NCBI GenBank assembly: GCA_050952225.1
Contig: JBMNKL010000002.1
Location: 186,001-250,000, forward strand
Length of the DNA: 64,000 nucleotides
Reading direction: 5' to 3'
DNA from: JBMNKL01 sp050952225
Lineage (GTDB): Bacteria; Bacillota; Clostridia; Acetivibrionales; DTU013
Both the position numbers and the translations under genes were made by a program. The notes under the pieces are model-generated. The model was not told the origin of the DNA. It saw only the letters and a program-made list of their open reading frames with translations, and ran no database searches. Below, piece by piece: positions 26,588-35,923 of this stretch; position 1 is the stretch's first letter; each line of letters begins with the position of its first letter.

Positions 26588-27472
26588 TTACACCTTCTCC
26601 CCGACATTTTTTCCGAGCAGCCCCGACGGTTTCACAATCAGGATAAGAATTAGTATGGCAAATACGACAGCATCCCTGTACATTGAGTCCCCGTAGCCGG
26701 AAACGAATACTTCAATGATCCCGATAGCATACCCGCCTATCATGGCGCCCGGAATAATTCCGATCCCGCCGACTACCGCCGCAATAAAGGCCTTAAGCCC
26801 CGGCAGCGTTCCCATAAGCGGGTTGATAGAACTGTAATAGGCACCGACCATTACGCCCGCGGCGCCGGCCAGGGCCGAACCGATTGCGAACGTAAAGGAA
26901 ATGGTGGTATCCACGTTAATTCCCATGAGTTCCGCGGCATCGCGGTCCAGCGACACGGCACGCATCGCTTTGCCTACCTTTGTTTTCTTCACGATAAACT
27001 GCAGCAATACCATCAATATGACCGTGACGCCGACAATAAGGATCTGCTGCATGGAAATGTGTATGTCGCCCAGTATAAATTTTTTCGAGATCAGTCCCGG
27101 CATGCGGGGATAAGCGCGTGGATTCGGTTTGACAAAAAACATGGTGCCATACTGAAGAAAAAGCGAAACCCCGATTGCAGTAATCAAAACCGTGATTCTT
27201 GCAGCATTTCTCAGCGGCTTATAGGCGATTTTTTCTATCGCCATGCCCAGCAGCATGCATACCGTCATGGCAATCAACAAAGACGGCAGAAGGCCCATAT
27301 GAAAATAAGACATGCAGAAATAACCTACGTAAGCCCCGATCATGTACACTTCGCTATGGGCAAAGTTAATCAGCCTGATGATGCCGTATACCATGGTGTA
27401 ACCCAGGGCAATCAGCGCATATATGCTGCCTAACGATATACCGTTTATTACTTGTTGCAATAGTTGTACCAA
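26588..27472 (-). CDS. livH: LivH-type branched-chain amino acid ABC permease, second copy
   Basis: A 294-residue permease starting at TTG (27470-27472), preceded by GAAGGGG. An in-frame TGA two codons upstream rules out earlier starts. Hallmarks are NGISLGSIYALIALGYTMVY, then LINFAHSEVYMIGAYV and the coupling loop MRAVSLDRDAAELMGINV. It is separated from livK by a 172-bp spacer with a hairpin, which may adjust the ratio of binding protein to permease. Confidence 0.93.
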   Translation of the reverse strand: MVQLLQQVINGISLGSIYALIALGYTMVYGIIRLINFAHSEVYMIGAYVGYFCMSYFHMGLLPSLLIAMTVCMLLGMAIEKIAYKPLRNAARITVLITAIGVSLFLQYGTMFFVKPNPRAYPRMPGLISKKFILGDIHISMQQILIVGVTVILMVLLQFIVKKTKVGKAMRAVSLDRDAAELMGINVDTTISFTFAIGSALAGAAGVMVGAYYSSINPLMGTLPGLKAFIAAVVGGIGIIPGAMIGGYAIGIIEVFVSGYGDSMYRDAVVFAILILILIVKPSGLLGKNVGEKV

Positions 27473-27500
27473 AAATCATATCCCCTTCTGAAACAGCCTA

Positions 27501-27528
27501 TGAGCGCATAATGTACAAATTATGCGCT
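27501..27528 (-). terminator. Intercistronic hairpin between livK and livH
   Basis: A perfect 10-bp inverted repeat, GAGCGCATAA and TTATGCGCTC, with an 8-base loop and no T tract on the minus strand. In binding-protein transporter operons such hairpins protect the 3' end of the upstream binding-protein mRNA and lower downstream expression. It is therefore read as an mRNA stabiliser or attenuating element rather than a full terminator. Confidence 0.55.
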
Positions 27529-27644
27529 CCTGCTGTTAATTGTATGCTGTTTAAGCTGACAATCGTAAGGCAGTGCCTTAACTTATTCGTGTGCTTTATC
27601 TATTATAGTACATGTATTACCATATTGCACGTATTTCCGGTTGC

Positions 27645-28787
27645 TTAGAACTTCTCGCTGGTAGCCTGCACTCCATCCTTCAGGCTAATGATAACCACCG
27701 ATTTTACCGGGTTGTGGTTCTCATCGACGCTGAACGTTCCGGTTACTCCCGAAAAATTCTCAGTTGCTTCAAGGGCTTCCTTTATGGATTCGCCGGTAAG
27801 CTTTTCCGCACGCCCTATGGCATCGGCGGCAAACATGGCAAGGTCATATCCGAGCGCGTTGAAAGCATCCGGTTCTTTATTGTATTTTGCCTTAAAGTCG
27901 CTTATAAACTGCACGACTTTCGGATCCTCGTCAAGCGAAGAATAGTGGTTGGAGAAATATATGTTGTTGAGCGCTTCGGGGCCTGCGAGCTCAAGAAGCA
28001 CCGGGGAATCAAATCCGTCCGCCCCGAGGATGGGGGTGTCGATGCCTTGTGCACGCGCTTGCTTGATTATAAGCCCGGCCTCGTTGTAGTATCCCGGTAT
28101 GAATATTACATCGAAATCCTGCCCCTTTATCTTCGTCAGGATGGCATTGAAGTCGGTATCGTTCTTAACGTATGCTTCCTGCGCCACAATTGTGCCGCCG
28201 CCTGCTTCAAACGTCTTCACGAAGTTTTCCGCCAGCCCTTTTCCATAATCACTGGAACTGTCCATAATTATAACCGCTCTCTTTGAACCCAATTTCTCCA
28301 GTGCATAATTTGCCATGGAGGTTCCCTGGAATGAATCGCTGAAACAGATACGGAAAGCGTATTCCTTTACGCCTTTTTCATCGACGGTTACCTCATCGGC
28401 CGTGGCGGAACCTGAAATCACCGGTATCTTGTTATCATTTGCAACGGGAATTTGCGCCATAAAGGAACCCGATGTCGCAGGGCCGAGAACTACCAGGACC
28501 TTGTCCTGTGTCATTAGTTTCGTGGCAAGCGTTGTCGCTTCGGCAGGATCCGACATGGTATCGTACTTGATTGGCTTAATCTTCTTGCCGTTAATTCCGC
28601 CCGCTGCGTTAATCTGCTCTATGGCAAGCTCTATACCCTCCACCGAACTCTGGCCGTACGTTGCCACCTCACCAGACAATTCGTAGTTAATGCCGATTCT
28701 TATCTCGTTGGTACTTCCTCCTGCACAGCCTGTCAGCAGTGCCGTTACAAGCAGAACACTCAAGATTATGCTTATTAGCCTTTTCAT
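27645..28787 (-). CDS. livK: LivK-type branched-chain amino acid-binding lipoprotein, second copy
   Basis: A 380-residue lipoprotein. The signal peptide ends in the lipobox LLTGC at about residues 17-21, so the protein is held on the outer face of the membrane. The type I binding fold follows: IRIGINYELSGEVATYGQS, INAAGGINGKKI, VVLGPATSGSF, and the hinge region DFDVIFIPGYYNEAGL. GGAGGAGA precedes the ATG. It leads the intact liv operon and is full length, which makes it a direct template for the frameshifted copy at 3764-5030. Confidence 0.93.
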   Translation of the reverse strand: MKRLISIILSVLLVTALLTGCAGGSTNEIRIGINYELSGEVATYGQSSVEGIELAIEQINAAGGINGKKIKPIKYDTMSDPAEATTLATKLMTQDKVLVVLGPATSGSFMAQIPVANDNKIPVISGSATADEVTVDEKGVKEYAFRICFSDSFQGTSMANYALEKLGSKRAVIIMDSSSDYGKGLAENFVKTFEAGGGTIVAQEAYVKNDTDFNAILTKIKGQDFDVIFIPGYYNEAGLIIKQARAQGIDTPILGADGFDSPVLLELAGPEALNNIYFSNHYSSLDEDPKVVQFISDFKAKYNKEPDAFNALGYDLAMFAADAIGRAEKLTGESIKEALEATENFSGVTGTFSVDENHNPVKSVVIISLKDGVQATSEKF

Positions 28788-29068
28788 TTTGTCTCCTCCA
28801 CTTCTTTATTAATTTCTTATATCAATTAATATGCATTTCTTTGAACATCGAAACCTGAATAATTATGCGAAGAAATACATTAAATAAATAGTTGCCTTTT
28901 ATAAAAAAATACGGCTGTCTTCACCGTTCTTTGCTCAATAAAGCAGCGCTACATTACAGTAAAGCATTATTGTTGTAGATGATTTTATATCTTTCATGGC
29001 ATTTTGTCAATCTGCTTTTTTACATAAGGTGTGCCTGAAATGCAAACCGGTGCCAGAATCCGCATCTG

Positions 29069-30608
29069 TTAAAAATAGATGTCCGAAAACTCTATGTTGA
29101 TCCTCTCCACATGGTCATGCCCGATAGCATCGTATTGCCGGTTTGCCTCATCTTTTTTCCCGGGCAGGACCCTGCACGGCAGTGTGATAGTAAATTCGCT
29201 GCCACTGCCAAGTTTGCTTTTCAAAGATATCCTGCCGCCATGTTTTTCTACAAGGGCTTTTACAAGGGACAGGCCGATGCCGCTGCCTTCCTGTTGTTTC
29301 CTCAGGGATTTGTCCACCTGCTGGAACCTCTGAAATATGGCCTCCTGTTTATCTTCCGGGATCCCGATTCCCGTATCCCTTACATTAATTGTTACACTAT
29401 CGCTGCAATCGGAAATATCAACCCATATGCTGCCGCCATTAGGCGTAAACTTGATCGCGTTGGAAAGGAGGTTTAAGATGATCCGCTCTATTTTGTCGGG
29501 ATCACAGGCAATTATTTTTTCTTCGGCATTAGCATTAAAATACACCTTGATGCCCTTATTCTTCGCATATTCCACTACTGACATGGTTATGTCCTTTATA
29601 AGGGCGATAATGTTGTAATTCTGCAGCCTGATCTCATAAAAATCCGCGTCTATTTTGGTTATGTCGATCAGATTATTGACAAGTCTCAACAGCCTGTAGC
29701 AATTCTGTTGTATGTAATCAATGTATTTTTTAATATTTAAGTCCTGGTATGTCTGGTTCGTTTTCAGTTTAAGCATTTGGACCGAGGATAGTATTACATT
29801 CAGCGGAGTCCTGAATTCATGGGAAATGTTTGCGAGGAACTCCGTTTTGATCCTGTCGTATTCCCGCGCTTCATTCAGCAGTTTTGGCTTTCCCAGTACC
29901 GTTTTTGCTTTCCTCCAGTTGCTTGTCCTTTATCAAAAGTTCTACGTTCTCTATAATTTTCAGCTTTTTGCCATGCATTGTAAGTACGTGGCTGTGACTT
30001 TTTAATAACTCGGCAACTTCGAAAGCGTTCACTATACTTGCACTATACTGGCACATTGCTATAAAAGGCAACCCGGATATTAAATCGCTTATTTTTTGTT
30101 CGTAACGTAAAAACGTCCTGCGGTACCGGTCATTTATCCATGAAGTGTCAGCTATTGCCCTTATACCGTCAAACCCGTTATCAAGCGCATACCTGGTTAA
30201 ATCGTTCCACTGCTTTGATACCCTTGTTTCCTTGAAGCCGTTGTCTTTAAGATACCACTCAATATGTGAAAATAGTTTCAGCCGCCCGCTGCCGATGTAT
30301 GAATCAATATCCTTGAAATGTTTATGAACGAGCCGTTTTATCTTTTTGCCGCTTTCATTTTCACAATAAATCCAGACGCAAAACTCATTATTGTTTATAC
30401 CCTGCCGGATAAAGGGTATCAGAACTTTGCAGTATTCAATCGGTGAATCGCAAAGTTGCGCAATATGCGTTCCCCACGGAATAGAGCCCAATACATCAAT
30501 GCCGGAATCCCTGAGATCATTATTCATAAATGCTAAACGCTCCCTAAGACAAATCGGCGGATTTGCCATCAATCCTTTAATAGTATAAACTACGGAATCG
30601 TCAAGCAA
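29069..30608 (-). pseudogene. MEDS-domain sensor histidine kinase split by a frameshift
   Basis: The upstream frame (30608 to 29871) encodes about 245 residues with a MEDS sensory domain (GSIPWGTHIAQLCDSP, NNEFCVWIYCENE, GFDGIRAIADTSW) that ends in KDKQLEESKNGTGKAKTAE. The next frame begins in the same place as KPKLLNEAREYDRIKTEF and runs to 29069 with a complete kinase: H-box LANISHEFRTPLN, N-box LLSNAIKFTPNG, DTGIGIP, FQRFQQVD and GSGIGLSL. A one-base indel near 29895-29907, where an A5 run occurs, separates sensor from kinase. If real, the kinase half has no good start. The true N-terminus is uncertain (TTG at 30608, or ATG at 30569 or 30527). No response regulator is adjacent. Confidence 0.85.
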
Positions 30609-30702
30609 TTAACAGTGTTTTACTTGACTAGCATATTTTGCTGTCAAATATTATACTTACTTCTACAAAATATTTCAATATAGTATTTTTATTGTTATTT
30701 CT

Positions 30703-31719
30703 TTAATTTTGTCTGTTCACGTCGCGGTTATACATCGGAGAATATTTCGCCGCAAGCCTTATTGCCTCTATCATGCTTACTGCGCTTGCTTTTCCCGTTC
30801 CGGCTATGTCAAAGGCGGTCCCGTGATCGACCGAGGTCCTGAGGAACGGCAGACCGACGGTCAGCGCTATTGTTCTTTCAAAATCGAGGGTTTTCGTAGC
30901 GATGTGCCCCTGGTCATGGTAAAGCGAAAGAACGGAATTAAACCTTCCCTGGAGCGCAAGATGAAAAACGGAGTCGGCCCCTATGGGGCCCTCCACATTG
31001 TAGCCAAGCCTTTTTGCTTCCTCTACGGCCGGTATTATATGGACCATTTCTTCATCGCCGAAAAGCCCGTGCTCCCCGGAATGCGGATTCAGGCCGGCGA
31101 TTGCCATGGCGCCTTCCGTGATGCCAAGACGCCTCAGGGCCTCGGTGCATCTTTTAATATAATCCAGCAGCCTTTCCCTGGTAACGAGTTCACATGCCTT
31201 TCGGAGCGAAACATGACGTGTCAGGAAAAAAACGCGCATATTTCTTACCTCGAACATCGTCAGCGGATCACGGGCGCCCGTAAGTCCCGCCAGGATTTCC
31301 GTATGCCCGATGTAATCCACGTTGGCGGCTTTTAATGACTCCTTGTTTATAGGTGTTGTCGCAATGGCGTCCACATCTTTCGCAAGCGCCATATCAACTG
31401 CCTTCCTGATATATTCAAACGCCGCTTTCCCGCCTTGCGCCTGGACTTCACCGATTCTTAACGTTTTTATATCAACGTTTTCCATATCCACCAGGTCCAG
31501 CGTTCCCGGCTTATAAATGCCTTCGCCGGCATTGCCTGCAATGTTGATGTCCAGGCTTAAACCGCAAAATTTCATTGCCTGCCTCATGACGGAACCATCT
31601 CCGATTACCAGCGGCCTGCAAACCGAATAAAGCTCGTCCGACGCCAGCGCTTTTGATACTATCTCGGGGCCGATCCCGGCCGGATCCCCCATGGGTATGG
31701 CTATTATCGGCCTGTTCAT
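30703..31719 (-). CDS. pdxA: PdxA-family 4-phosphohydroxy-threonine/threonate dehydrogenase
   Basis: A 338-residue metal- and NAD-dependent dehydrogenase. It starts with IAIPMGDPAGIGPEIV, and has the metal-binding histidines in YIGHTEILAG, GLNPHSGEHG and LYHDQGHIATK. This family includes PdxA of vitamin B6 synthesis and PdxA2 enzymes that oxidise D-threonate 4-phosphate and related sugar acids. No other pyridoxine genes are nearby and clostridia usually make B6 by PdxST, so a sugar-acid catabolic role is as likely. It stands alone on the minus strand. Confidence 0.9.
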   Translation of the reverse strand: MNRPIIAIPMGDPAGIGPEIVSKALASDELYSVCRPLVIGDGSVMRQAMKFCGLSLDINIAGNAGEGIYKPGTLDLVDMENVDIKTLRIGEVQAQGGKAAFEYIRKAVDMALAKDVDAIATTPINKESLKAANVDYIGHTEILAGLTGARDPLTMFEVRNMRVFFLTRHVSLRKACELVTRERLLDYIKRCTEALRRLGITEGAMAIAGLNPHSGEHGLFGDEEMVHIIPAVEEAKRLGYNVEGPIGADSVFHLALQGRFNSVLSLYHDQGHIATKTLDFERTIALTVGLPFLRTSVDHGTAFDIAGTGKASAVSMIEAIRLAAKYSPMYNRDVNRQN

Positions 31720-32062
31720 GCTTTCACATCCCTATACCATGAAATATATAGTAAACACGATAATATTAGCATTATTATTCCCCCGATGCAATCTTGTGTG
31801 AGACATGGAGATGAGGCGGTGTCAGGACATGGGGACAGGTACGTTGTCCCGCCTCTGTCCCATGTCCCGCCTCCCCATCCTTACAGCAACTTTTCAGAAA
31901 AAATATGAAAAAAGCATATGTAATACATTCTATTTAATGTATAATAAAAAAAGATAAACGCACAAACCATACGGGGGTGAAAGCTTGTCATATCATTGGC
32001 TTTAGCGTATGACACATATATGCAGCCGTCAATTTCATTCAAATATAAAACGGAGGTAACCT
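31720..32062. other. Intergenic region before nagB with REP-like element
   Basis: A 343-bp gap between divergent genes. It contains the REP-like hairpin at 31813-31873 (see separate entry) and TATAAT at 31940-31945, a candidate -10 for nagB without a clear -35. A 130-base untranslated leader would follow. No open reading frame or riboswitch is recognised. Confidence 0.4.
31813..31873. repeat. REP-like imperfect palindrome rich in GGGACA/TGTCCC
   Basis: Outer arms GAGGCGG (31813-31819) and CCGCCTC (31867-31873) enclose inner arms GACATGGGGACAG and CTGTCCCATGTC with one bulged base, leaving a 16-base loop. Related fragments occur at 13081-13098 and around 17886. Repeats of this look are dispersed between genes in many clostridial genomes and are often linked to REP-associated tyrosine transposases; no such gene is in this window. 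Confidence 0.6.
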
Positions 32063-32875
32063 ATGGACATCATTATTAAAGAAAATTATGACGAGATGAG
32101 CAAATACACGGCGGAATTAATCGGAAGCTTTGTAAAGAAAAAACCGACCTGCGTATTAGGGCTGGCGACTGGCAGCACACCCATTGGAACTTACAGGGAA
32201 TTGGTACGGATGCATAAGGAAGGTCTCGATTTTTCACAGGTTGTAACCTTCAATCTCGACGAGTACCTGGGGGTGGGAATCGACCTTGACAAGCCTTACG
32301 ACCTGGACCAGAGCTATGCAAGGTTCATGTACGAAGAATTATTGAAGCATATTAACATAAAGAAAGAAAATATATACATTCCGGACGGGCTTGCGACTGA
32401 TCCCGTCAAGCATTGTCTTTGGTACGAGGAGCAGATAAAAAAAGCAGGAGGAATAGACCTTCAGCTTCTCGGAATCGGCCGCGACGGGCATTGGGGATTC
32501 AACGAACCAGGTTCTTCCCTTGCGTCGAGAACAAGGGTACAGGCACTGGCAAAAGAAACCCTGGATGACAATTTCGAGAGCTTTTACAAGAAAGCCGGGA
32601 TAAGCAGGGACGAAATGCCTCACTTCGCAATCACGATGGGTATAGGAACCATTCTTGAAGCCAGGAATATAGTCATGATAGCAAGCGGCAAAAAGAAAGC
32701 CGATGCAGTGGCTAAATGCCTTGAAGGTCCGGTGACATCGCAGATTACCTCATCGGCAATACAGCTTCACCCGGGAGGAATAACCGTCGTGCTCGACAGG
32801 GACGCGGCCTCGAAGCTTGAAAACGTGGAACGTTACATACACATAGCAAAGCTTAAGCAGAAATACGGCTTGTAA
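32063..32875 (+). CDS. nagB: Glucosamine-6-phosphate deaminase
   Basis: A 270-residue cytoplasmic enzyme that converts glucosamine 6-phosphate to fructose 6-phosphate and ammonia. Visible motifs: LGLATGSTPIGTYREL for phosphate binding, FNLDEYLG with the catalytic aspartate, and GIGRDGHWGFNEPGSS with the catalytic histidine and glutamate (the usual form is GRNGHIGFNEP). GGAGGTAA precedes the ATG. No nagA or amino sugar transporter adjoins it. It may serve amino-sugar salvage from peptidoglycan or chitin. An 8-bp GC inverted repeat after the stop (32884-32891, 32931-32938) is a weak terminator candidate. Confidence 0.95.
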   Translation: MDIIIKENYDEMSKYTAELIGSFVKKKPTCVLGLATGSTPIGTYRELVRMHKEGLDFSQVVTFNLDEYLGVGIDLDKPYDLDQSYARFMYEELLKHINIKKENIYIPDGLATDPVKHCLWYEEQIKKAGGIDLQLLGIGRDGHWGFNEPGSSLASRTRVQALAKETLDDNFESFYKKAGISRDEMPHFAITMGIGTILEARNIVMIASGKKKADAVAKCLEGPVTSQITSSAIQLHPGGITVVLDRDAASKLENVERYIHIAKLKQKYGL

Positions 32876-32974
32876 TATTTTCGCCGCCCGGTTGCGCCGC
32901 CGTTACGGACAGCCTTGTACAATCTCCGTTCCGGGCGGTGAAACCGGCTCTCTCTGGCCTGTCCGGCTATCTTA

Positions 32975-34465
32975 CTACTTATGATATAACTTTTTTGACT
33001 CATACTGTGGTTCACAGGTTATATTCACGCCGAGTTTCTGAAATACGTTTTCATCCACTCGTGACAGCATCACGGATGAATGAGCCTCGCATCCGTGCAG
33101 CTTCGGTATCTGCTGCATGGCCAGCTCCGCCGTCGGATTGGTTGCGGCGCAGATAGACAGCGCTATCAGTATCTCGTCGGTATGCAGCCGCGGATTATGG
33201 TTTCCCATATGCTTCACCTTCAGAACCTGTATAGGCTCTATAACAATCGGTGAAATCAGGTGTATGTCATCATGAATCCCGCCCAGCTCTTTTAGCGCGT
33301 TCAACAGAACCGCCGCAGATGCGCCAAGCAAAGGAGTTGTTTTCCCGGTCACTATCCGTCCGTCGGCCAGTTGAAGCGCAACAGCCGGTCCATCGGTTTC
33401 ACTGGCGCGCTTTAATGCCGCATTTACCACGGGACGGCGCTTGGGGGATATCCCCAGCTTGTTCATTAACAGCTCTATCTTGTAAACTTCAGCTCTTTCA
33501 GCCAATCCCAGCCTCTGTGCACAGCGCGTGTTATAGTACCTGCGGATAATCTCCTGTTCCGCCGCCTCGCATATGGCCTTGTCATCCGTAATGCAAAATC
33601 CCGCCATGTTCACACCCATGTCCGTCGGGCTCTTGTATGGCGATTTACCGGCTATCCTCTCAAAAATAGCATTCAGCACGGGGAATATCTCAATATCCCT
33701 GTTATAATTAACCGCGGTAACACCGTATGCCTCCAGGTGGAAGGGATCAATCATGTTAACATCGTTCAAATCCGTAGTCGCTGCCTCATAAGCAAGGTTT
33801 ACCGGGTGGTTCAGCGGAAGGTTCCATACTGGGAAGGTTTCAAACTTTGCGTACCCTGCTCGTACGCCCCGTTTATACTCATGGTACAACTGTGACAGGC
33901 AGGTAGCCATTTTCCCGCTTCCCGGCCCCGGAGCGGTAACTATTACCAGGGAACGGCTGGTTTCTATATAGTCATTCCTCCCATAGCCGTCGTCACTGAC
34001 GATCAACGGGATATTCGAGGGGTAATCCGGAATCGGGTAATGCCTGTAAACCTGTATTCCAAGCTCAGTAAGGCGCTTATGAAACGAATCCGCGGCAAAT
34101 TGCGAGCGGTAATGGGTTATAACCACACTTCCAACGTACAGGCCAATTTCACGAAACGCATCAATCAGGCGCAGAACATCCAGGTCATACGTAATTCCAA
34201 GATCCCCGCGGCGCTTGTTTTTTTCAATATCATCCGCGTTTATCGTGATTACGATCTCCGCCCGGTCCTTGAGCATTAAAAGCATTTTTACCTTGCCGTC
34301 CGGCTTGAACCCCGGAAGTACACGCGAAGCATGGTAATCGTCAAAAAGCTTGCCTCCGAATTCAAGATACAGTTTCCCACCGAAAATATTTATCCTGTCA
34401 AGTATTTTCTGCGATTGAAGCTGAAGATATTTTTCATTATCAAACCCAGTTACATTCATTTTCAT
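32975..34465 (-). CDS. DUF1846 family protein
   Basis: A 496-residue protein that matches the DUF1846 family over its full length: GFDNEKYLQLQSQKILDRI at the N-terminus, the glycine-rich VTAPGPGSGKMATCLSQLYH at about residue 180, PTDMGVNMAGFCI, and the conserved GCEAHSSVMLSRVDENVF near the C-terminus. Known crystal structures show a multi-domain fold with a nucleotide-like binding site, but the biochemical role is not established. It is a single gene between nagB (convergent) and the LacI regulator. Confidence 0.88.
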   Translation of the reverse strand: MKMNVTGFDNEKYLQLQSQKILDRINIFGGKLYLEFGGKLFDDYHASRVLPGFKPDGKVKMLLMLKDRAEIVITINADDIEKNKRRGDLGITYDLDVLRLIDAFREIGLYVGSVVITHYRSQFAADSFHKRLTELGIQVYRHYPIPDYPSNIPLIVSDDGYGRNDYIETSRSLVIVTAPGPGSGKMATCLSQLYHEYKRGVRAGYAKFETFPVWNLPLNHPVNLAYEAATTDLNDVNMIDPFHLEAYGVTAVNYNRDIEIFPVLNAIFERIAGKSPYKSPTDMGVNMAGFCITDDKAICEAAEQEIIRRYYNTRCAQRLGLAERAEVYKIELLMNKLGISPKRRPVVNAALKRASETDGPAVALQLADGRIVTGKTTPLLGASAAVLLNALKELGGIHDDIHLISPIVIEPIQVLKVKHMGNHNPRLHTDEILIALSICAATNPTAELAMQQIPKLHGCEAHSSVMLSRVDENVFQKLGVNITCEPQYESKKLYHK

Positions 34466-34579
34466 ACTCCGCGTTTTTACAATGATTTTTTATTCCATAA
34501 CCCACAATAACATAATGGAATTGTCTTCGTCAACTCGCATTGCATAAGAGTTATTCGGGCAGCAAGGTCATAATCATCC

Positions 34580-35617
34580 TTATTCGTAAGGGTTTGGAAA
34601 CGAATCGCCATACTTGATTTCGGTGCTGACAATTACTGTTTCGCAAGGCATATCCATGTTGTCGACGCGCCACAATAATTCCTGGGCGAGCCTGCAGCCC
34701 AAATCGTTCTTCCTGATTTCCACGGTCGTAAGAGTAGGTTCCATGAGCGAATACTCTTTTTTATTGTCAAACCCGCAAACCGCTATATCATCGGGTATGC
34801 TGCAGCCTTTCTTCCTGTAATAGTTTATTACATACATTGCAACATCGTCATTACAGCAGACGAAAGCTTCCGGCATGATTTCCAGCTTATCCAGGAGCAT
34901 GCTGACTTCGCTATAATTGTAGTATCTTTCCGGCATATGCTGTACCAGGCATATTTCCTCAATCAAAGGAATGCCGTTATCTTTCATGGCCTGCACAAAT
35001 CCCATGTACCTGTCATGTACTGTCCGGCAGTGCGTGATGTCGCCAATAAAACCGATCCTTCTCTTCCCGGCGTGTATCAACCCGCTTGTCAACTTGTACA
35101 CGCTTGAGAAACCCTCGATGATGACGATGTCGCCTACCGGGGTTTCGGAGTATTTCTGCACGGGCTCGTCAAGAAAAACAATGGGCAGTTTTCTCTCCAA
35201 CAATTTTTGCACGTATTCCCTCTTGAACACATCCAGTAAAATGATGCCCAAAACATCCGGATTCATGAGGTTGGCAGGAATTACACAGTTCTCCTCGTCT
35301 TCATTGCTTATGAAATTATAAAGAACATTGTATTGCTCCTTGCCTATCCTGTCGAAGATGCCGAAGGCTATATCGTCCCAAAAGCTGGATATATCCCTGT
35401 GAGCGAATATTAAAACGCTTTTCTTATATTGCGTTTCGCCGGCATATTTTTCTCTCAGTGCCGGGTCAATTTTGTTGTAGCCCAAATCAATAGCCCTTTT
35501 AATTACTGCCCGCCGGGTTTCATAAGCCACGGAATCACTGTCGTTCAGCGCTTTTGAAACGGTATTCCTTGATAACTTCAGGTCCTCAGCAATTGTTTTT
35601 ATGGATACTTTTCGCAT
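34580..35617 (-). CDS. LacI-family transcriptional regulator
   Basis: A 345-residue repressor. The start ATG at 35615-35617 is chosen because GGAGATGAAG sits at good spacing; an upstream in-frame start adds only basic residues. The helix-turn-helix is VSIKTIAEDLKLSRNTVSKA and the hinge helix follows. The ligand domain has the type I periplasmic-binding fold (SSFWDDIAFGIFDRIGKEQY, AFVCCNDDVAMYVINYYRKK, CGFDNKKEYSLMEPTLTTVE). It is at the distal end of the 34.6-49.2 kb carbohydrate locus on the same strand, so it is the likely regulator of that locus, possibly sensing an oligosaccharide. Confidence 0.9.
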   Translation of the reverse strand: MRKVSIKTIAEDLKLSRNTVSKALNDSDSVAYETRRAVIKRAIDLGYNKIDPALREKYAGETQYKKSVLIFAHRDISSFWDDIAFGIFDRIGKEQYNVLYNFISNEDEENCVIPANLMNPDVLGIILLDVFKREYVQKLLERKLPIVFLDEPVQKYSETPVGDIVIIEGFSSVYKLTSGLIHAGKRRIGFIGDITHCRTVHDRYMGFVQAMKDNGIPLIEEICLVQHMPERYYNYSEVSMLLDKLEIMPEAFVCCNDDVAMYVINYYRKKGCSIPDDIAVCGFDNKKEYSLMEPTLTTVEIRKNDLGCRLAQELLWRVDNMDMPCETVIVSTEIKYGDSFPNPYE

Positions 35618-35864
35618 ACTCTTCATCTCCAAACGTAAAATAATCGCCATAAATACAGCATGCGTTTTGCGGCCGGATCATGCCTGAAACTTATGTATTC
35701 CCAGGTATTGCCGGGTTATCATTTATTAATCATACTTAAATATAATATCATGCTTTTAAAAACTTTTTAACAGGAAACTTGCGAAATATCCGTCAGCTGG
35801 TATGGAACTTTCATTGCAAAAACACGTTAACAAAAATGGAGCTCCCGCAAATAACCCGGTATTC

Positions 35865-35899
35865 CGGGCTTCCGGGATGATGGCTTCCCCGGAAGCCCG
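35865..35899 (-). terminator. Hairpin after the distal solute-binding protein gene
   Basis: An 11-bp stem CGGGCTTCCGG (35865-35875) and CCGGAAGCCCG (35889-35899) with a 13-base loop. The minus-strand transcript lacks an immediate U tract, so termination may be partial, leaving some read-through into the LacI gene. Confidence 0.5.
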
Positions 35900-35923
35900 T
35901 ATTTATCATTTGTTTCAGTTTTT

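Noticed and set aside
29890..29910. Programmed frameshift in the MEDS kinase
   Set aside because: No canonical slippery heptamer with a following pseudoknot or hairpin is evident; a plain indel is simpler.
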